Part shown: positions 31,124 to 41,891 of the stretch, piece by piece
Layout: each line of letters begins with the position of its first letter
Position numbering within the stretch: the first letter of the stretch is position 1
Assembly (NCBI GenBank): GCA_020912385.1
Contig: CP087216.1
Coordinates: 124,001-188,000 of the forward strand
Reading direction: 5' to 3'
Source of the DNA: Neofusicoccum parvum
Taxonomy: Eukaryota > Ascomycota > Dothideomycetes > Botryosphaeriales > Botryosphaeriaceae
Length of the DNA: 64,000 bases
Translations under genes and position numbers: made by a program
Notes under the pieces: generated by a model
Told to the model about the DNA's origin: nothing
The model's database searches: none
The model's input: only the letters and a program-made list of their open reading frames with translations

Positions 31124-32086
31124 ATGTCCCTCCGCCCACTCGCCCAGCGGCTACGCCCACACCTCACCCCCCACCCCGCCACCCCGCTCCTCCGCCGCAC
31201 GCTCGTCGCCGCGCCCAAGCCCGGCTCCGGGCCGCTGATGCAGCGGCGCGCCGACCGCGCGCTCCCGGCCGTCGACACATCGTCGCGGCGGTGGTACCTG
31301 ACGATCCCGCTGTTCGGGGCGATCATCGCGGGGGCGACGGCGGCCATCTTCAACTACCAGAAGCAGTCGAGCTCGGTGGTCGAGAGCACCATGTACGCGC
31401 TGCGGACGCACCCGGCCGCGCGCGCGGCGCTCGGCCCCGAGATCCACTTCGCCAGCGGCGCGCCGTGGATCGCGGGCACGATCGATCAGCTGCACGGGCG
31501 GATCGATATTCACTTTAGCGTTAAGGGGAGGGAGGGGAAGGGCGTGATGAGGTTTCGGAGTGAGAGGAGGCAGAGGATGGGTTATGTGAGTGCTTTTTTT
31601 TTCTTTTCCTCCTGCGGTCTCTTTTGGTTCTGCGCTTTTGGGGTTGGGGCGGCGGCATTGCTGGGGCAGAGGGCCAATTGGTCGTGCGGCTGGAAAGCTG
31701 GGTGGTCGGATGGTGGGACGGGCGGACGGGTCTCTTTTCTCTTGGCCCATGAATTTTGGTCGTCGAGATGAGGGAGATTGCGGAAAGGGCGCTGCTGCGG
31801 GACGCACGGCAGAGTGACGAGACCCGGCCGGGATGGCGGAAGAAGAATGTTGCAAGGCACCGAACGCGCGGCTGCCTGAGGATTATTTGATGGCCTGGGC
31901 CTGGCAATGCCGTGTCTCGGGAGATTTACAACGTCGACAAGAAGGACGACACGCTGACGCACATATCTCTTGCAGTTCGAGACCCTGGAATGGAGCCTGA
32001 CAACCAGTGACGGCAAAACTATCCAATTGCTCGACGTCAATGGTCCCGACCCGTTCAGGCGGGTCCCGGAGGACGATGAGGACTAA
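31124..32086 (+). CDS. COA1: Cytochrome c oxidase assembly factor Coa1
   Basis: Coa1 is an inner mitochondrial membrane protein that works with Mss51, Shy1 and newly made Cox1 in complex IV assembly. Two exons, 31124-31585 and 31976-32086, give 190 residues. The N-terminus is Arg-rich without acidic residues (MSLRPLAQRLRPHL), a mitochondrial presequence. One membrane span follows (WYLTIPLFGAIIAGATAAIF, about residues 62-81). The family block is STMYALRTHPAARAALGPEI, then WIAGTIDQLHGRIDIHFSVKG, shared with Coa1 and Tim21-like folds. The second exon finishes with FETLEWSLTT and an acidic tail. The 390-nt intron is long for this genome, and frames that read into it are not coding. Confidence 0.9.
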
Positions 32087-33591
32087 AAAAAAGAATGCTG
32101 CTAAAAGAAAGCAGTGCAAAGACGGAAGAACAGCTGTTCGTGTTGAGTCATTAGAGAGGAAGAATAGCAGTGTTGGCAAAGTCGGGAATCAGGGTCAAAG
32201 TGTATCATATATGCATCAGCGGGATGGATTGGCGGGCGTTTGGGTCGGGAGGGTCCCGGGATTTCAAATCCTTCGATTCATTCTTCCTCAACTCTTCTAG
32301 AGCTAGGCAACAGCAGGCAAAGCGGCGGCAAAAAGCGTCTCGCCTCACCAGAAAAATGTTTTGGCGCGAACAAGAGTCAGAGGACGATCATCAGAGGATC
32401 ATAAGAAGGGGCGCATTATAACGTGTCGGCCCATAAATCTTATTCTGACCGAACCATAGCCCGTAACCTTGTCCTCCGCTGCTACACGACCGGATCGAGT
32501 GGATGATTGCTGTGATTATCCTTGGAGAGACGGGAACTTGCATTTATGCTTCTCACCCTCTTCCACAAACAGCGACGCGGTTTGCGTGGACCGACAAGTC
32601 ATATCACGACAGCGACGCCGATAAGCTACGTGTACCGTATGCGTTCGTCCCTCCAGCTTCTCAATGCGGAGTCGAATGCATCCGTCAAACCATCTATACA
32701 GCATGAACGTAAGGTCTCGGTCTCAACACAACACCAACCATCGCGATGACTCCTCTCTCCGCGTGTCCCATCGCGATGCATCAGCTCGGATGAACGGCGT
32801 CCAACCGCCCACGTGTACCGCTGCCGACCTGAGACTTCTTCAGCAGCGGTAGATTCGCCCGGATAGGTTCGCAGGTAGAGGCCCTATCTGCCGGATTGTT
32901 GCGGCTCGTTGGCGGCTTCGGATGGATGCCGAAACTCCCTGTGGAGGAGACTGCTGGCTTGGCGGGGTGCTCCAGAAAGTCCACCAACCAACATCCCATG
33001 CCGTCGATAAGAAGGTCCCTAGGAAGCACATGCCAGCTGGAGATGTGTGACGTCAATCAGGTGTGCAGAGAATCAGGCTCTTAGTGTGGTGAGAGAGAGT
33101 GTAATTTAGAGAAGTCGTTATTTATCTTCATTGTATACATTAACGACCAGAGAGTTTCGTAATCCCAACAGCCGAAAGGCCGCACGAAGAGAAAACTCTT
33201 CATCTGCATCGACGCCGGGATTTTGTAGTCGATCGATCAAAAAGGAACGGACGCATTTTCCTCGTCCCCATCCGTCCGCATCCAAAAATGCCACCCGTGC
33301 AATATTTCGGTACGCCAAGCTGTGCCCATGAAGAAGATGGTTGATGCCCGAGAGCAATCCAGCCGCGAAGAGTAAAAGTTAAGGAGTGACTACGCTCAGT
33401 GCGCCATAGCATCAAATCAAAACCTGAGAATAAGAAGCGAAGGGGTTGGGTATATCCGATCGTGGTTCAAGTCGTTAAAAAAGAATTGGTCTTTCCAATA
33501 CCACCGCCGCCGATTACCCTTCTGCCGTCGTCGGGGATGGGAAACTCTAAACCTTTCCTTTTTCCATCCTCCCGCCACCGCCTTGCTTCGC
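32087..33591. other. Intergenic region, no gene recognised
   Basis: About 1.5 kb between the 3' ends of COA1 and the minus-strand membrane protein gene. Both polyadenylation regions must lie here. No frame resembles a known protein. Confidence 0.4.
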
Positions 33592-34837
33592 TCAGAAGTC
33601 GGGGGGAAGCTCGTAGGGGTTGTCACTTCTGTTCGAGTTCGAGCGCTGGCTGGGGTGGTGGGCCAGATCGGGCTTCTTGACGCTATTGACCAGCGAGGCA
33701 AAGCGCGGGTTGTTGTTGAGCGGGCTTGAAATGTTGATGGGGAAGCGGCCCAGGCTGCTGCGCTTGCTTTCGCGCTTGGTCTTGGTGCTGTCCTTGCTGG
33801 CGCTCTTCTTGTGCCTGCGCGTCTTCTCGCGGATCGACGGGGCCACAACGGTAGTGCCGGACTCCGAGACCGGGTACGGCGGGACCGGCGGGACGGGAGG
33901 CTTCTCCTCGTCGCCGGCATAGACGGAGCGGCTGTAGTTGGAGGCGCTATAGCGCGAGGTGCGGTAGTGCGAAGGGAGCAGGGAAGCGCGGGCTTGCTGG
34001 AAGATGGTGCGGGTAGGCGAATAGGTCGGCCTGGGGGAGTTGGAGGGAGCCGGGGACTTGGACGGGGTGAAGGGGGACTGGTTGATGGACATGCTTTGCA
34101 TGGACGTCTTGATGCTCAACGTCTTATCCGACTCCATCTGGGCCTCTGCATCCTGGACGGCAACGGCGCCGGAAGAGCGGACATTGCGGGCCGTGATTCC
34201 AAGTCGGGTGTCGCGGAAAATGTAGCTGGCGAAGATGTTGATGAAGCCCAGAACAAGGATGATGATGCCGGAGCTGATGACGACGCTCCAGAAGGGCTTG
34301 CCCAGGTGGTCCTCACTCGTGGCATCCTTGTTAAGATTGCCCAGGGTGTTGACGCCCAGCAGGATCATGGCCAGGCCGAGCGCGACGAAGCCGTGCTGGG
34401 GGCCCAAGAGGGGCCAGTTCCGGCGGAAGTAGCTTCGGAAAAGACAAGCTTCGGAAGCGACGAGGAACACTGACAAAGTCAGTTCATGTTGCCACGCGGG
34501 TGGGGACGAACGTGCAACAGCCAAAGTCAATGGCGAGCATACGCCCGCCCAGGGTCTCTCCGCGAGTGGACGCGTCCGGGGCGGGTGTGCAGGATGCTCG
34601 CCAAGACATGCGATGTGCTGGCAGGACAGGAGTGGGGGACTACTCACAGCTGATGCAGGCGGTGATAACGTGGCTGCAGCCGTCGAAGAAGAAGAAGCGG
34701 GAGACGGTAATGGTCTTGACCAGCATGAGGATGCTGGCGGTTGCGACCAGGAGGAGGCCGACGATGTTCAGGGCGCGGATGGTATTAAGGATGAGGTACG
34801 CTGGACCAGCCAGGCTCTTCGAAATGAGGATGGACAT
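33592..34837 (-). CDS. Four-pass membrane protein with Ser/Pro-rich cytoplasmic tail
   Basis: Two exons, 34837-34648 and 34469-33592, give 355 residues. Four membrane spans lie in the first 170 residues: around LNIVGLLLVATASILMLV, ITACIS to SLFLVASEACLF (joined across the intron), GFVALGLAMILLGV and VVISSGIIILVLGFINIFAS. The rest is a hydrophilic tail rich in Ser, Pro, Arg and Tyr (for example SPFTPSKSPAPSNSPRPTYS and EKPPVPPVPPYP), with many possible phosphosites and proline ligands. The layout resembles conserved fungal four-span proteins of unknown function; I do not recognise a named family with certainty. The intron (34470-34647, 178 nt) splits the second span. A plasma-membrane or cortical location is a guess. 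Confidence 0.72.
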
Positions 34838-36009
34838 GATGCCGGTGGTTGGAATGGGCAGTTGCCGTACAGCTGCTCTGCAGGTGAGCTGCAAGTTGGT
34901 TCGGTGGTAGTCGTCGAGACTGGGGGAGCTCGCGCGCGCGTGGTAGAATGTCGTGGGGCTGCGCAGCAGACGTGGGGACAACGAGAGTTGGGCGTCGAGA
35001 GCCAAAGAAAGCGGCGAGGTGAAGAAGAGAGGAAGAGAGGTCCAGAGCCGCTGGGGCAAAGGGGATTCTCCTGCTCACGGCGGACGTGAACGGTGACAAT
35101 AGGAAAGTCAACGACAATAGGCACAACAGAACATGAGGGAAAGAGGACGGGGACGCGCGAGGAGAGACAGTCATTAGTTATTGAGAGACTCGCCCGCAAA
35201 ACCGGCTTGCGGCGAATAAGCTCGCGGGCTCCTCATCCAAGGGCCAATGGACCGCATCCGGGCTGGGGAATTGCCCACAGCCTATGAAACGGCGGCCACG
35301 GGCGGGAGGCAGGCGGGCGATGAAGCACCAAGGTGTTTCTACGGAGCTCCCGCGTGGCGAGCCCTGGGAGCCCGGGGGCGATCCGGCCAGCAGAGCAACA
35401 GTGCGCGTCTAGGCTGTCGCAAGGCAGCGCGGAGGGATTGGCTGGGGGATGCGCTTGCTGGGCAGACGCGGTGTTTCAGATGCGCGAGAGCCTCCGCAGC
35501 ACCGCGTCGGCACGCGCCCAGCACGCATCCCTGGGCGCCAAAGCCAACGCAGCGGGCGATCCTGGTGGCCGCAATGTGCGAAGCTTCCCGACGCAATTTC
35601 AGGTGAACCCCCGCGATCGCGGCCGCTGTCGGTGGCGACCATCGTGCGCGCGCTCACATGACGGCGGCCGCGGGTGCTGGACGGCGGCTGGCGGTTGCGC
35701 TGGGCTGGGCGCGGCTGGCGGGCTGCCGCTGCTGTCGGTGAAGCGGCGGAGCGCGGCCAGCGAGCGGAATCGCGCCGATCGGGTCGTTGAGCTTCCAGAA
35801 TCTGGCGGCCAGCACGCTAGCTGAATTTAAACATGGCCGCCTCACCTCGCCGCCGTCGAGGCCCGCGGCCGCGCTCTCGCAGCTTTTTCAGCCTCGCAAC
35901 CCCCGTGCTCGCTCCTGGCGCCCCTGCCTCCACCGCTAGCCGCCACAAACCCTCCCGAAGAGCCTCAGGATCGCCCTCCTCTCACTCCACCACCCCGATC
36001 CCAGCAGCC
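34838..36009. promoter_or_regulatory. Divergent intergenic region, GC-rich
   Basis: 1.17 kb between two start codons facing away from each other; it must contain both promoters. The stretch 35200-35830 is very GC-rich with chance open frames. No gene is recognised. Confidence 0.4.
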
Positions 36010-36393
36010 ATGGCCCGCGGCAACCAGCGCGAGAAGGCCCGCGAAAAGAACCAGAAGGCCGCCGCCGGCGCCGTAAGCACTCCCCCGTTGCCTGTGCCCG
36101 CCCGCCTCGCTGACTCTGGCCGCCGCAGAAACACAAGAACAGCGTGCGTCTCTGGCTGCAAACGCCTCAAGCGGCCCTTTTGCGGTACTGACGAGCATTC
36201 CCAGATGACCGGCACTGAGTTCCAGCGTGCCAAGGAGGACCAGGCCGCCATCATGCGCGCGAAGCAGGCTGCAGGTGCGTTGTCCACTCATCCGCGCTGC
36301 GGCCACCTCTTCTGTGATGCGTGATTCCCTGCGCGCACTGTCGCTGACGCCCCGCCAGCCGAAGCCAAGAAGACCTCCGACGGCAAGAAATAA
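36010..36393 (+). CDS. SERF/4F5-family small protein
   Basis: Four exons, 36010-36072, 36129-36143, 36205-36274 and 36359-36393, give only 60 residues. It begins MARGNQREKAREKNQKAAAG, the conserved N-terminus of the 4F5/SERF family (small, highly charged, mostly disordered proteins that in animals modify amyloid aggregation). KHKNS comes from a 15-nt micro-exon, followed by MTGTEFQRAKEDQAAIMRAK. It ends EAKKTSDGKK. The start at 36010 is chosen because it matches the family N-terminus and has a good context (GCCATGG). Gene finders would easily miss or mis-splice it. Confidence 0.85.
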
Positions 36394-37414
36394 TGGCCTG
36401 GTCCAGTCGCTCGAGCTGCTCGTCAAGCGCGTGTTGCTCTCCAGGCCACCGGCCCGGCGTTTACTTCGGGACGTGGAGTAGATTAGGTGTTTCCCATTGA
36501 TTGAGCTTTTTTCCTTTTTCCCTGCGTTCAGCGTCGGGGATGGCACCACCAGTCCCACCCACAGTGATCAATCATATAGCTGGGCCTTGGGAGCCTTTGC
36601 AACTCGCGCCACCTCTCTCTATTCTGCGACTGTGTCTTACATCTGTCCCGCACGTGAAATCCGCCAGAACCCAGCAATAAAGCCCGTCCCTCGAGTAAAA
36701 CATCCAGCCCCATCCTTGAACCCTGTACAGCTCCACCAGGACGAAGTGTTCATCTTGGATTGCTAGTTTCCGAGCTAATAATCACGAACCGGTATCCACC
36801 TCATTTCAGCAGAACCCATTGCGGAATCCCGGGTCAGGTATCCGAAAGGACGCCACGCAAGCTTCAATAATAATTCTTCGTCTTCCTACGGTATCCCTCT
36901 CACTCCTCCCATTCGCAGAGCGGCGAAGTCTCCAATATGTTATTGTAGACGCTATGAGCCGCGGCAACTCAAAGCAAGCCAGAGACTGTTCAAGGAAGAC
37001 TCAGGGTCTATAGACGATAGTAGCTTAGGCGCTATATAGCATTAGTTGTCTAAGACGATAATATGATACTAAAAATAGTAGGTATAGGTAGGAGATAGTC
37101 GAATAATACGCGCGAGTCGATGTAGATTTTAAACCCTAAAGATACGTTCAGATAGGAAACAGGTCAAAGTTCTGGGCCGGGTGTCTTGCTTGTTATAGCT
37201 CTCGGCTATTTGACAATAGGAAAGCGGTTTAGGGGCGGATGCTGCGCACGTTGCTAGTCTGCCTCAAGAAAACTGTCCTCAGAAGTCTCGTCACGGACTC
37301 GATAGGTGGCTCAACAGCGCGTGCCCCCACAATCTATTCTGATCCAGAGTAAAGATCCGTAGGTGTTGAGCGTGCCTTAGAGCGTTTTCTAGAGGCTTCC
37401 TGTTTAGGTAACCA
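36394..37414. other. Intergenic region with an AT-rich block
   Basis: From about 36990 to 37200 the sequence becomes AT-rich with many TATAG/TAGG-like words, unlike its GC-rich surroundings. It contains no coding frame. It borders the decayed helicase gene and may be part of the same old, mutated repeat. Confidence 0.45.
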
Positions 37415-38453
37415 AGAAGCGCGGTACGATTCTCGGTGACACTGTTGGTATGGGGAAGACGTACGAAGGAATTGGAACCTGGGTCCTCTACGTATGCCTG
37501 GTGGATAACTTCGACGAGGTGGATCAGGCTTGGAAAAAGCATGATACTTCGATGCACAACTCGCAGGACGCGCCAGAAGGGACAAAGTGCACTTTGCGGT
37601 GTTGATGTTGGGCACACTATTCAAGAACAGCCAGGTCGATATCGCGAATTGGATGGAGAAGATTGCCGCTAAAGATGACGATGAGCTTCTCGATCAGCTT
37701 AATGAGATCATCAACATGTTCGAGAGCCAGTGGAAACTCCTGCTCGCGCTGCCTGACAACCTTGTCGACCAAGCACCCCGTCAGCGGATTCTTGACGCAC
37801 AGCAGGACGTCAAGAGGACTTTCGCACAGTTTGTCCAGACAGTACACCCGTCCATTATCCGCCGGGTTGAGACTAGTCACTGAAACGGCGAACTTATCCT
37901 GAACGTTCCCAAACCCAAGAACCTTTGGAAGATCGTAACCTCTGCAAAGACATGGATGAACCGCCGCATCGAGAACAACTGAGAGCGGATCAAGAAGTTC
38001 CAATAACAGGGAAAGGATTTCACGCACGTGGAGGTTAGCAACGTGATCCGCGAAGACCAGCAGCTTTCTGCATTTCCTTTCCTGCTCACCCTCGACAAGT
38101 CTGAGTGGTTGGGTGTGATGACGAAGGTCAAGGATCAGGGATGGCTGGACGAGCACGAGGACGAGTCACCCTTTGCCAAGTACATTCACCAAATCGGCAA
38201 GTCGAGTGCAAAGCTACAAGAAGTAGCTGCAGCCGTGCGTGAACTTGGTACCGATCCGGTGACAGGAAAGGGAGAGAAGCTGCTGATCGGAACCAAATAT
38301 CCCTTCAACGCACGCATGATCTACTACTTCCTGCGAGAGGACCTGCACGTAGCCGAAGGCGAGGTGTGTCTTCTCACGAAGGACTCGCGCAAGAGTACCC
38401 AGGAAATACATCAAGTTGGGGAACCGCGGAAACAGTCGTATAGGCAAAGGTAA
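37415..38453 (+). pseudogene. Decayed SNF2-family helicase-like gene
   Basis: Fragments in order fit an SNF2-like ATPase. GTILGDTVGMGKTYEGIG near 37421 is a Walker A motif in the usual setting. From 37587 a frame reads LGTLFKNSQVDIANWMEKIA and continues to SIIRRVETSH, resembling the region before helicase motif IV in fungal SNF2 relatives. From about 38028 a further frame gives KLLIGTKYPFNARMIYYFLR, resembling the start of the C-terminal helicase lobe. The parts are in different frames, with stops near 37881, 37980 and 38005. No intron set I could find restores one frame, and the C-terminal motifs V-VI are missing. It is most likely a pseudogene, possibly once carried by a mobile or subtelomere-like element. 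Confidence 0.6.
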
Positions 38454-38818
38454 ATCTTCTCATGGATGGTGTGGTAATTCTCTGAGAGTTTTGATTGTTT
38501 TCTGTTATCTTCTGCGGGTTCTACTGTCTTCTACCGTTTCTATTGCTTTTGCTTTCTCACGTATTGATGTCTGGAAGGAAGAAGATTCAATCTATGTCTT
38601 CTGTACAGAAACCGCCGGTTCCCATTCCGATTTTTAACAGAGGCTGACCGTTATTGTCTGCCAATCGCCCTGAAAACTCCAAAGACCAATGACAATAAAA
38701 AAAAAAAAGGAATTGCTGTGCTAAATCACAACGTGCAGAGCGAATCCTCCAGCGCATGCTGCCGGCCTACTTGACCCTCCTCCGGGAACCCTCCAGATGC
38801 ACAATCTCAAGCTATTAT
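38454..38818. other. Downstream flank of VTC1
   Basis: Contains the VTC1 3' UTR on the minus strand and an A-run at about 38696-38708. No gene is recognised. Confidence 0.4.
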
Positions 38819-39299
38819 TTAATTCGAGGTGACACGCAGGACAAAGTTGACAATGACGGCGGCGAGCAGGGCGAGAGCCAGCACGGTGGGGCCGAAGCGG
38901 TCGTCGAAGCCGCCCTGGCCGCGCTGGCGGATGCTCTTGGCGCGCCAGTGGAAGGTGACGAGGGCGTAGATCATGGCGGCCATGGCGACGAGGGTGAAGA
39001 GGCCGGCGCTGATCTGGCCGACCCGGTCGCCGAAGTTGAGGAGGCCGACAGCCAGGCCGCCGAGGATGACGGTGAAGTTGAGCCACGAGAGGAAGGTGCG
39101 CTCGTTGGCGAAGAAGACCTTGGGCTCGACGCGCGTGGGCAGGGCGATGCGCTTGCCTGGAGGGAGGGCAGGGTTAGCAGCCGGCGGGCGTGGGACGCGA
39201 GAGCGTGAGTGCGGGCGCGAGGTCACGCATGGTGGGAGAGCAGCAGAGCTGCGGAGAAGACGTACCCGGCGCGGTCTGGAGGAGAGGCTGGCTCGACAT
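38819..39299 (-). CDS. VTC1: Vacuolar transporter chaperone subunit Vtc1
   Basis: Vtc1 is the small membrane subunit of the VTC complex, which makes polyphosphate from ATP at the vacuole and moves it inside. Two exons, 39299-39266 and 39156-38819, give 123 residues, close to the usual length. The first exon encodes [12 protein letters not shown]. After it [20 protein letters not shown] leads into [21 protein letters not shown], the conserved first span of the DUF202 domain. Two further spans follow ([19 protein letters not shown] and [16 protein letters not shown]). The basic residues in [12 protein letters not shown] are typical of the VTC membrane channel. It is divergent from the dynein light chain gene, 453 bp between starts. 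Confidence 0.95.
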
Positions 39300-39752
39300 T
39301 GCGGATCGGCGTTGGGAGGACGTGCTCTGAGATGAGGTTGGAGGGAGCGCAGCGGCACCAATGACTTCGCGAGGGAACGGCGAGAGGAGAGTCGCAGCAC
39401 GGCGAAGCTGCAACGGAGAATCTGTGCAGTCGCGCGGCGGCGGAGAAGAGACGCTGGAGCGGGACGGGCGATGGAGCTCGCAGCGGCGCAGGACGCAACG
39501 CACGAGGCTCGAGTTAAGCTTTCTGATTCGTCCCCGCCGGGTCCAATTACTGACGTCGCCCGTGTCCGCGTCGCTCCGCAACGGCTCCTTAGTGCTGTCT
39601 CTGCCAGCTCCGACAACAACACACCACGCCAGCTCCCTGCCCGCCAACCCAGCCAAACGCCCTAAACACAAAAACACGACCCGGCAACCTGTCGCTCCCA
39701 AATTAAAAATCTTTTTGATCCTCCCCGCCACCGCACCGCAGAACCGCCCACC
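39300..39752. promoter_or_regulatory. Shared upstream region of VTC1 and the dynein light chain gene
   Basis: 453 bp between divergent start codons; it must hold both promoters. I find no TATA box. Confidence 0.45.
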
Positions 39753-40466
39753 ATGGCCGCTCCTGTACGATCTACGTGTTCTCCCTCTCCTTTTGCCAGT
39801 GGCTGACCCTGCTCCCCGCAACAGCCCGTCTCGGAAACCCGTCTGAAGCAGATCGCCACCGACGTATGCCCTCCAGCCCCCAGCAGGCCTCCGCCGGAGC
39901 TGTGACCTGACCGCTGAACAAAACCCCCACAGGCCTGCGACGCCGCCGTCGGTGCCGCCGAGAGCTACATCCACGCGCAGACGGCTGAGTGGAACAACAC
40001 CATCATCGTGCGTGGTCTCCCCGCCACTCCAGCACCCGCAAGCACCATCACCACTTGAGGAGGAGGAGGAGGAAGAGCACGTCACCAGCAGGAGGAGGAG
40101 GCGCAGCCACACCAAACCCAAGTCGTAGCAAGGGACCGTAGTAACCGCGTCACGCACCGCAAGCAGAACACGATCCTCAAGTCGCTGATCAGCGAGACGA
40201 GCACCGGGCCGAACAACCAGCCGCCGTTCAAGTACGCCGTCAACAGCACCATCATCCAGCACGCCCCGACCTTCTCGCGCACCGCCGACGGCGACGCCGC
40301 CGAGGACCAGACCGCCAGCCTCGCCAAGGTCGGCCGCCGCGGCATGCACAGCGCCGCCGGCGCCTACTGGAACAGCGAGAAGGACGGCATGTGGTCGTTC
40401 AAGTACGACGGCGGCGAGAAGAAGGGCCTGGACGTTGTCATCAACGTCATGTGGATTGCGCTCTAG
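39753..40466 (+). CDS. Tctex-type dynein light chain
   Basis: Light chains of this family bind the dynein intermediate chain and help attach cargo to cytoplasmic dynein. Four exons, 39753-39764, 39825-39863, 39933-40007 and 40167-40466, give 141 residues. The first exon codes only MAAP. The family signature is at the end: GRRGMHSAAGAYWNSEKDGM followed by WSFKYDGG and DVVINVMWIAL. Earlier, ETRLKQIATDACDAAVGAAE and WNNTIINTILKSLI match the helical N-terminal half. The acceptor of exon 4 has two tandem options, AAG at 40161-40163 and CAG at 40164-40166; the second was used, the first would add one Gln. Intron 3 holds GGA-rich tracts. Confidence 0.9.
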
Positions 40467-40985
40467 TTCTCCTCCGTCCGTCGAGCACGGCCGCTGCGCG
40501 AGAAAAGGAGGCGAGAAAGGAGAGGGAGAGGGGCGGGGTGTGGATCTGCAGATATATGTTGTGCAGCTAGCGCTTGAGCATCACACGGTTGGAGCCTGGA
40601 GTACCTTAAACTGTTGGTTTCTGGGAAAGGACACTGCTAGGGAATTCGTTTGTATTTTCTCTATTGTGGCATCTTATCACTTGGTAAAAAATTTGCTCAT
40701 CTGTGCGGCGTCGTCGGCATGAGACTGGCTACGGATACAGGATTACCCCGGCAGCAAACGGCCCTTCGGATCATTTATTAGAGGGCGAGGTAACAAGCTT
40801 TTGTATATCAGTTTTTTTTTCTCCTTTCGTCTCGTCTGCTTCCATCCAATCTGCTTTCATCCGTAACATGACCGGCCATGAGAACTTTTCGCATCCGGAT
40901 TAGACGCCTGAAAAAAAAAAGGGAAGCGTACGCCGTGCATGCATCGCGCCGCAAGCCTCACCACGCCTGATCAGCCGCCAACCTC
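40467..40985. terminator. Convergent 3' flank
   Basis: The dynein light chain gene and the next hydrolase gene end face to face here. An A-run lies at 40912-40921 and a T-run near 40811-40819. No gene is seen. Confidence 0.35.
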
Positions 40986-41891
40986 TCACACCTCACCACC
41001 AGAACAGTGCTTCACAAACCGCTCCCAATACGGCAAGAACGTCTCGGGCTGCTCCCAAAACGGCGCGTGACCCTGGCCAGGCAGCCTGTAGCACTTGCCC
41101 TCCCACAGATTCTTATACTTGATCCCATCCAGGTAATCCAAGTTCACAAACGGCTCGTCGCCGCCGTTGACCACCGCAACGGGCACGCCGCTCTCCTCGA
41201 CGACGCCGACCTGATCGGCGCCGCGGCCGCCCTCGAACGCCTCGAACATGATGCGGCGCGCCCTCCCATCGGTCCTCGCGGCGGCCTCGCGGATCCACGG
41301 CTCGCGCGGGCCGCGCGCGGCCTCGAACGGGAAGGTGTCGCAGTCGTGCTCGGTCCACGTCTCGGCGGCGGCCAGGTTCATGTGGTCGTCGTCCGGCTCG
41401 CCGGGCGCGGGGTCCCTGACGCCGAAGCCGCGCTTGACCTGGTCGAGGCCGAGGGCGGGCGGCGTGCCGGTGAGCATGATGCCCCTGACGCGGTTGGTGG
41501 GGCCGAGCTGGGCGAGCAGCTCGATGGCGTTGTGGCCGCCGAGGCTCCAGCCGAGCGCGACGACGTCGGTGGCGTGGAGGGCGTCGAGCACGGCGGCGGC
41601 GCAGGCGGCGTAGGCGGGCTGCGTGTACGAGGCCGCCGGGTTCGGGGCGTCGGTGGAGGCGCCGTGGCCGGGGAGGTCGAGGGCCAGGGTGCGGTGCAGG
41701 GAGAGCGTGGGCGACGCGGCGGAGAGGCGGAGGAGCGGCGTGAAGATCTGGGAGCTGGACGAGTTGCCGTGGAGGAGGAGGAGCGTGGGGAGCGAGGAGC
41801 CGGTGGCGGGGCTGCCGGTGTCGAGGACGGAGATGGTGCCGTGGGGGGTGGGGATGCGGTGGGTGGTGAGGTTGAGTCCGGGCGTGGCCAT
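40986..41891 (-). CDS. Alpha/beta hydrolase
   Basis: A single exon of 301 residues. The hydrolase fold is well preserved: LLLLHGNSSSSQIF gives the oxyanion-hole loop, LALDLPGHGAST the second strand-loop, and LGWSLGGHNAIELL the nucleophile elbow with Ser near residue 115. PVAVVNGGDEPFV likely holds the acid and GQGHAPFWEQP the catalytic His. It has no signal peptide or membrane span. The start at 41891 is chosen for its strong context (ACCATGG) and because sequence upstream in the same frame is not conserved-looking. It resembles fungal epoxide hydrolase/lipase-like enzymes in general; the substrate is unknown. It is not closely similar in sequence to the hydrolase at 11909-13197. Confidence 0.88.
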   Translation of the reverse strand: MATPGLNLTTHRIPTPHGTISVLDTGSPATGSSLPTLLLLHGNSSSSQIFTPLLRLSAASPTLSLHRTLALDLPGHGASTDAPNPAASYTQPAYAACAAAVLDALHATDVVALGWSLGGHNAIELLAQLGPTNRVRGIMLTGTPPALGLDQVKRGFGVRDPAPGEPDDDHMNLAAAETWTEHDCDTFPFEAARGPREPWIREAAARTDGRARRIMFEAFEGGRGADQVGVVEESGVPVAVVNGGDEPFVNLDYLDGIKYKNLWEGKCYRLPGQGHAPFWEQPETFLPYWERFVKHCSGGEV

